DNA from: Candidatus Aalborgicola lynettensis
GTDB lineage: Bacteria > Pseudomonadota > Gammaproteobacteria > Burkholderiales > Burkholderiaceae_C
Reading direction: 5' to 3'
NCBI GenBank assembly: GCA_016719405.1
Contig: JADJZE010000001.1
Coordinates: 620,001 to 684,000, forward strand
Length of the DNA stretch: 64,000 nt
In this document: positions 63,199-64,000 of the stretch, piece by piece
Layout: the number at the start of each line of letters is the position of its first letter
How positions within the stretch are numbered: the stretch's first letter is position 1
The notes under the pieces: generated by a model
Seen by the model: only the letters and a program-made list of their open reading frames with translations
Databases searched by the model: none
What the model was told of the DNA's origin: nothing
Translations under genes and position numbers: made by a program

Positions 63199-63723
63199 AT
63201 GGCACTTTATGTACTCGATACGATCACACCCCAGGTTGCGGACTCCAGTTGGGTGGCGGACAGCGCGCAGATCATGGGCCGTGTAGAGGTGTGCGATGAC
63301 GCCAGTGTGTGGTTTGGTGTGGTCATACGCGGCGACACCGACCCTATTCGAATCGGGCGTGGCTCCAATATCCAGGATGGCAGTGTGTTGCATGCCGACA
63401 TTGGGCAAGCCCTGACGGTGGGAGACTACGTGACCGTCGGCCACAAGGCCATGCTGCATGGCTGCACCATTGGCGATGGCTCCTTGATCGGCATTGGCGC
63501 GGTGGTGCTCAATGGCGCCAAAATTGGCAAAGGTTGTCTGGTGGGGGCGGGTTCCCTGGTGACGGAGGGTAAAGAGTTTCCCGATGGCTCCATGATTCTG
63601 GGTAGCCCGGCCAAGGTGGTGCGCGTATTAAGCCCCGAGCAGCAAGCCGGACTCAAAATGAGTGCGCTGCACTATGTTGAAAACGCCCGTCGCTTCAAGA
63701 CCGGTTTGAAAAAAATTAGCTAA
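63199..63723 (+). CDS. gamma-carbonic anhydrase-like protein
   Basis: A 174-residue left-handed beta-helix trimer protein of the gamma-CA family (YrdA/PaaY/CaiE type). The three zinc histidines are in S-V-L-H-A-D-I and V-G-H-K-A-M-L-H-G-C, and the hexapeptide repeats include G-S-L-I-G-I-G-A-V-V-L. The catalytic acidic residues of archaeal Cam are not obvious, so carbonic anhydrase activity is not assured. hslO begins 13 bp downstream in the same direction. Confidence 0.9.
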   Translation: MALYVLDTITPQVADSSWVADSAQIMGRVEVCDDASVWFGVVIRGDTDPIRIGRGSNIQDGSVLHADIGQALTVGDYVTVGHKAMLHGCTIGDGSLIGIGAVVLNGAKIGKGCLVGAGSLVTEGKEFPDGSMILGSPAKVVRVLSPEQQAGLKMSALHYVENARRFKTGLKKIS

Positions 63724-63736
63724 ACGGAATTCCTGC

Positions 63737-64000
63737 GTGTCTGAACTTCATAAATTTTTATTTGATGGTTTGCCCGTACGTGGCGCGGTGGTGCGTTTGA
63801 CCGATGCCTGGCAGGAAGTGCTGCGCCGGCGTGCCTCCAACAGCAAAACCGGCGCCTACCCGCAGCCGGTGGGTGCGGTGCTGGGTGAAATGGCAGCGGC
63901 CGCGGTGTTGATGCAGGCCAATATCAAGTTTGACGGCGCACTGGTGCTGCAGATTTTTGGCGATGGCCCGGTCAAGCTGGCGGTGGTGGAGGTGCAGTCC
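63737..64000 (+). CDS. hslO: Hsp33 redox-regulated chaperone (N-terminal part)
   Basis: The first 88 codons are present and the gene runs off the right edge. The GTG start gives V-S-E-L-H-K-F-L-F-D-G-L-P-V-R-G-A-V-V, followed by the Hsp33 motif T-D-A-W-Q-E-V-L-R-R and the P-V-G-A-V-L-G-E-M-A-A-A-A-V-L-M helix. Hsp33 is a holdase activated by oxidation of a C-terminal zinc centre; that part is outside the window. It begins 13 bp after the gamma-CA gene. Confidence 0.93.
   Translation, partial: MSELHKFLFDGLPVRGAVVRLTDAWQEVLRRRASNSKTGAYPQPVGAVLGEMAAAAVLMQANIKFDGALVLQIFGDGPVKLAVVEVQS

Overview
The window looks like a chromosomal segment of a betaproteobacterium, most likely a Comamonadaceae member (Burkholderiales) near Rhodoferax or Polaromonas. 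The evidence is the high-GC coding sequence, the smc-zipA-ligA gene block, the ribD-ribE-ribBA-ribH-nusB block, prpE and bdhA, the fimT-pilV-pilW-pilX-pilY1-pilE cluster, and a small dispersed two-hairpin repeat of a type I associate with this family. I see no rRNA, tRNA, CRISPR array, insertion sequence or prophage. The assignment rests on protein resemblance and gene order recognised by eye, not on a database search.

Layout. 1-2.5 kb (minus): the start of a PilT/PilU-type pilus ATPase, then dapD and dapC of lysine/diaminopimelate synthesis. 2.6-10.9 kb (plus): orphan Hpt and receiver proteins, smc, zipA, a frame-broken ligA and def. 11-15.4 kb: a membrane GGDEF-EAL protein, lysA and a DUF2804 protein. 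15.7-21.9 kb: a gene for a roughly 2,090-residue protein made almost entirely of octapeptide repeats with a Ca2+-binding-like C-terminus. 22-27.4 kb: NlpC/P60 hydrolase, isochorismatase-like hydrolase, prpE and a FimV-like protein. 27.6-33.2 kb: an EAL protein, a Ser/Thr kinase-HDOD-GAF fusion, a PAP2 phosphatase, an Rpn-nuclease remnant and a HicAB toxin-antitoxin pair. 33.6-42.2 kb: bdhA, an alpha/beta hydrolase, a frame-broken relA, a PAS histidine kinase, an ABC transporter pair, a small Cys-rich exported protein and an outer-membrane protein. 42.3-45.9 kb: dnaE. 46-53.4 kb (minus): ribD-ribE-ribBA-ribH-nusB-aminotransferase-tolQ-tolR-tolA, closely spaced and probably partly co-transcribed. 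53.5-60.3 kb (minus): the minor pilin/PilY1 cluster. 60.4-64 kb: a chemoreceptor, a DUF455 protein, a gamma-carbonic anhydrase-like protein and the start of hslO.

Together the genes are mostly housekeeping (replication, segregation, division, peptidoglycan precursor, riboflavin, cell-envelope Tol system) with a strong surface and signalling theme: type IV pili, chemotaxis, c-di-GMP turnover and the stringent response.

Two features stand out. First, the octapeptide protein has a three-level repeat architecture: 24-bp octads, a 17-octad superperiod marked by an E-T-R-D octad, and three tandem 720-bp copies of exactly 30 octads. Second, a roughly 58-bp two-hairpin element recurs in both orientations, between genes and inside coding sequence.

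A caution: at least seven long genes (ligA, the octapeptide gene, the fimV-like gene, relA, the histidine kinase, an ABC ATPase gene and dnaE) carry frame breaks, mostly single-base length changes in short homopolymers, and relA contains a run of 25 G. Because several of these genes are essential, I think the sequence contains base-calling or assembly errors, and I annotate these loci as genes that are probably intact in the cell.
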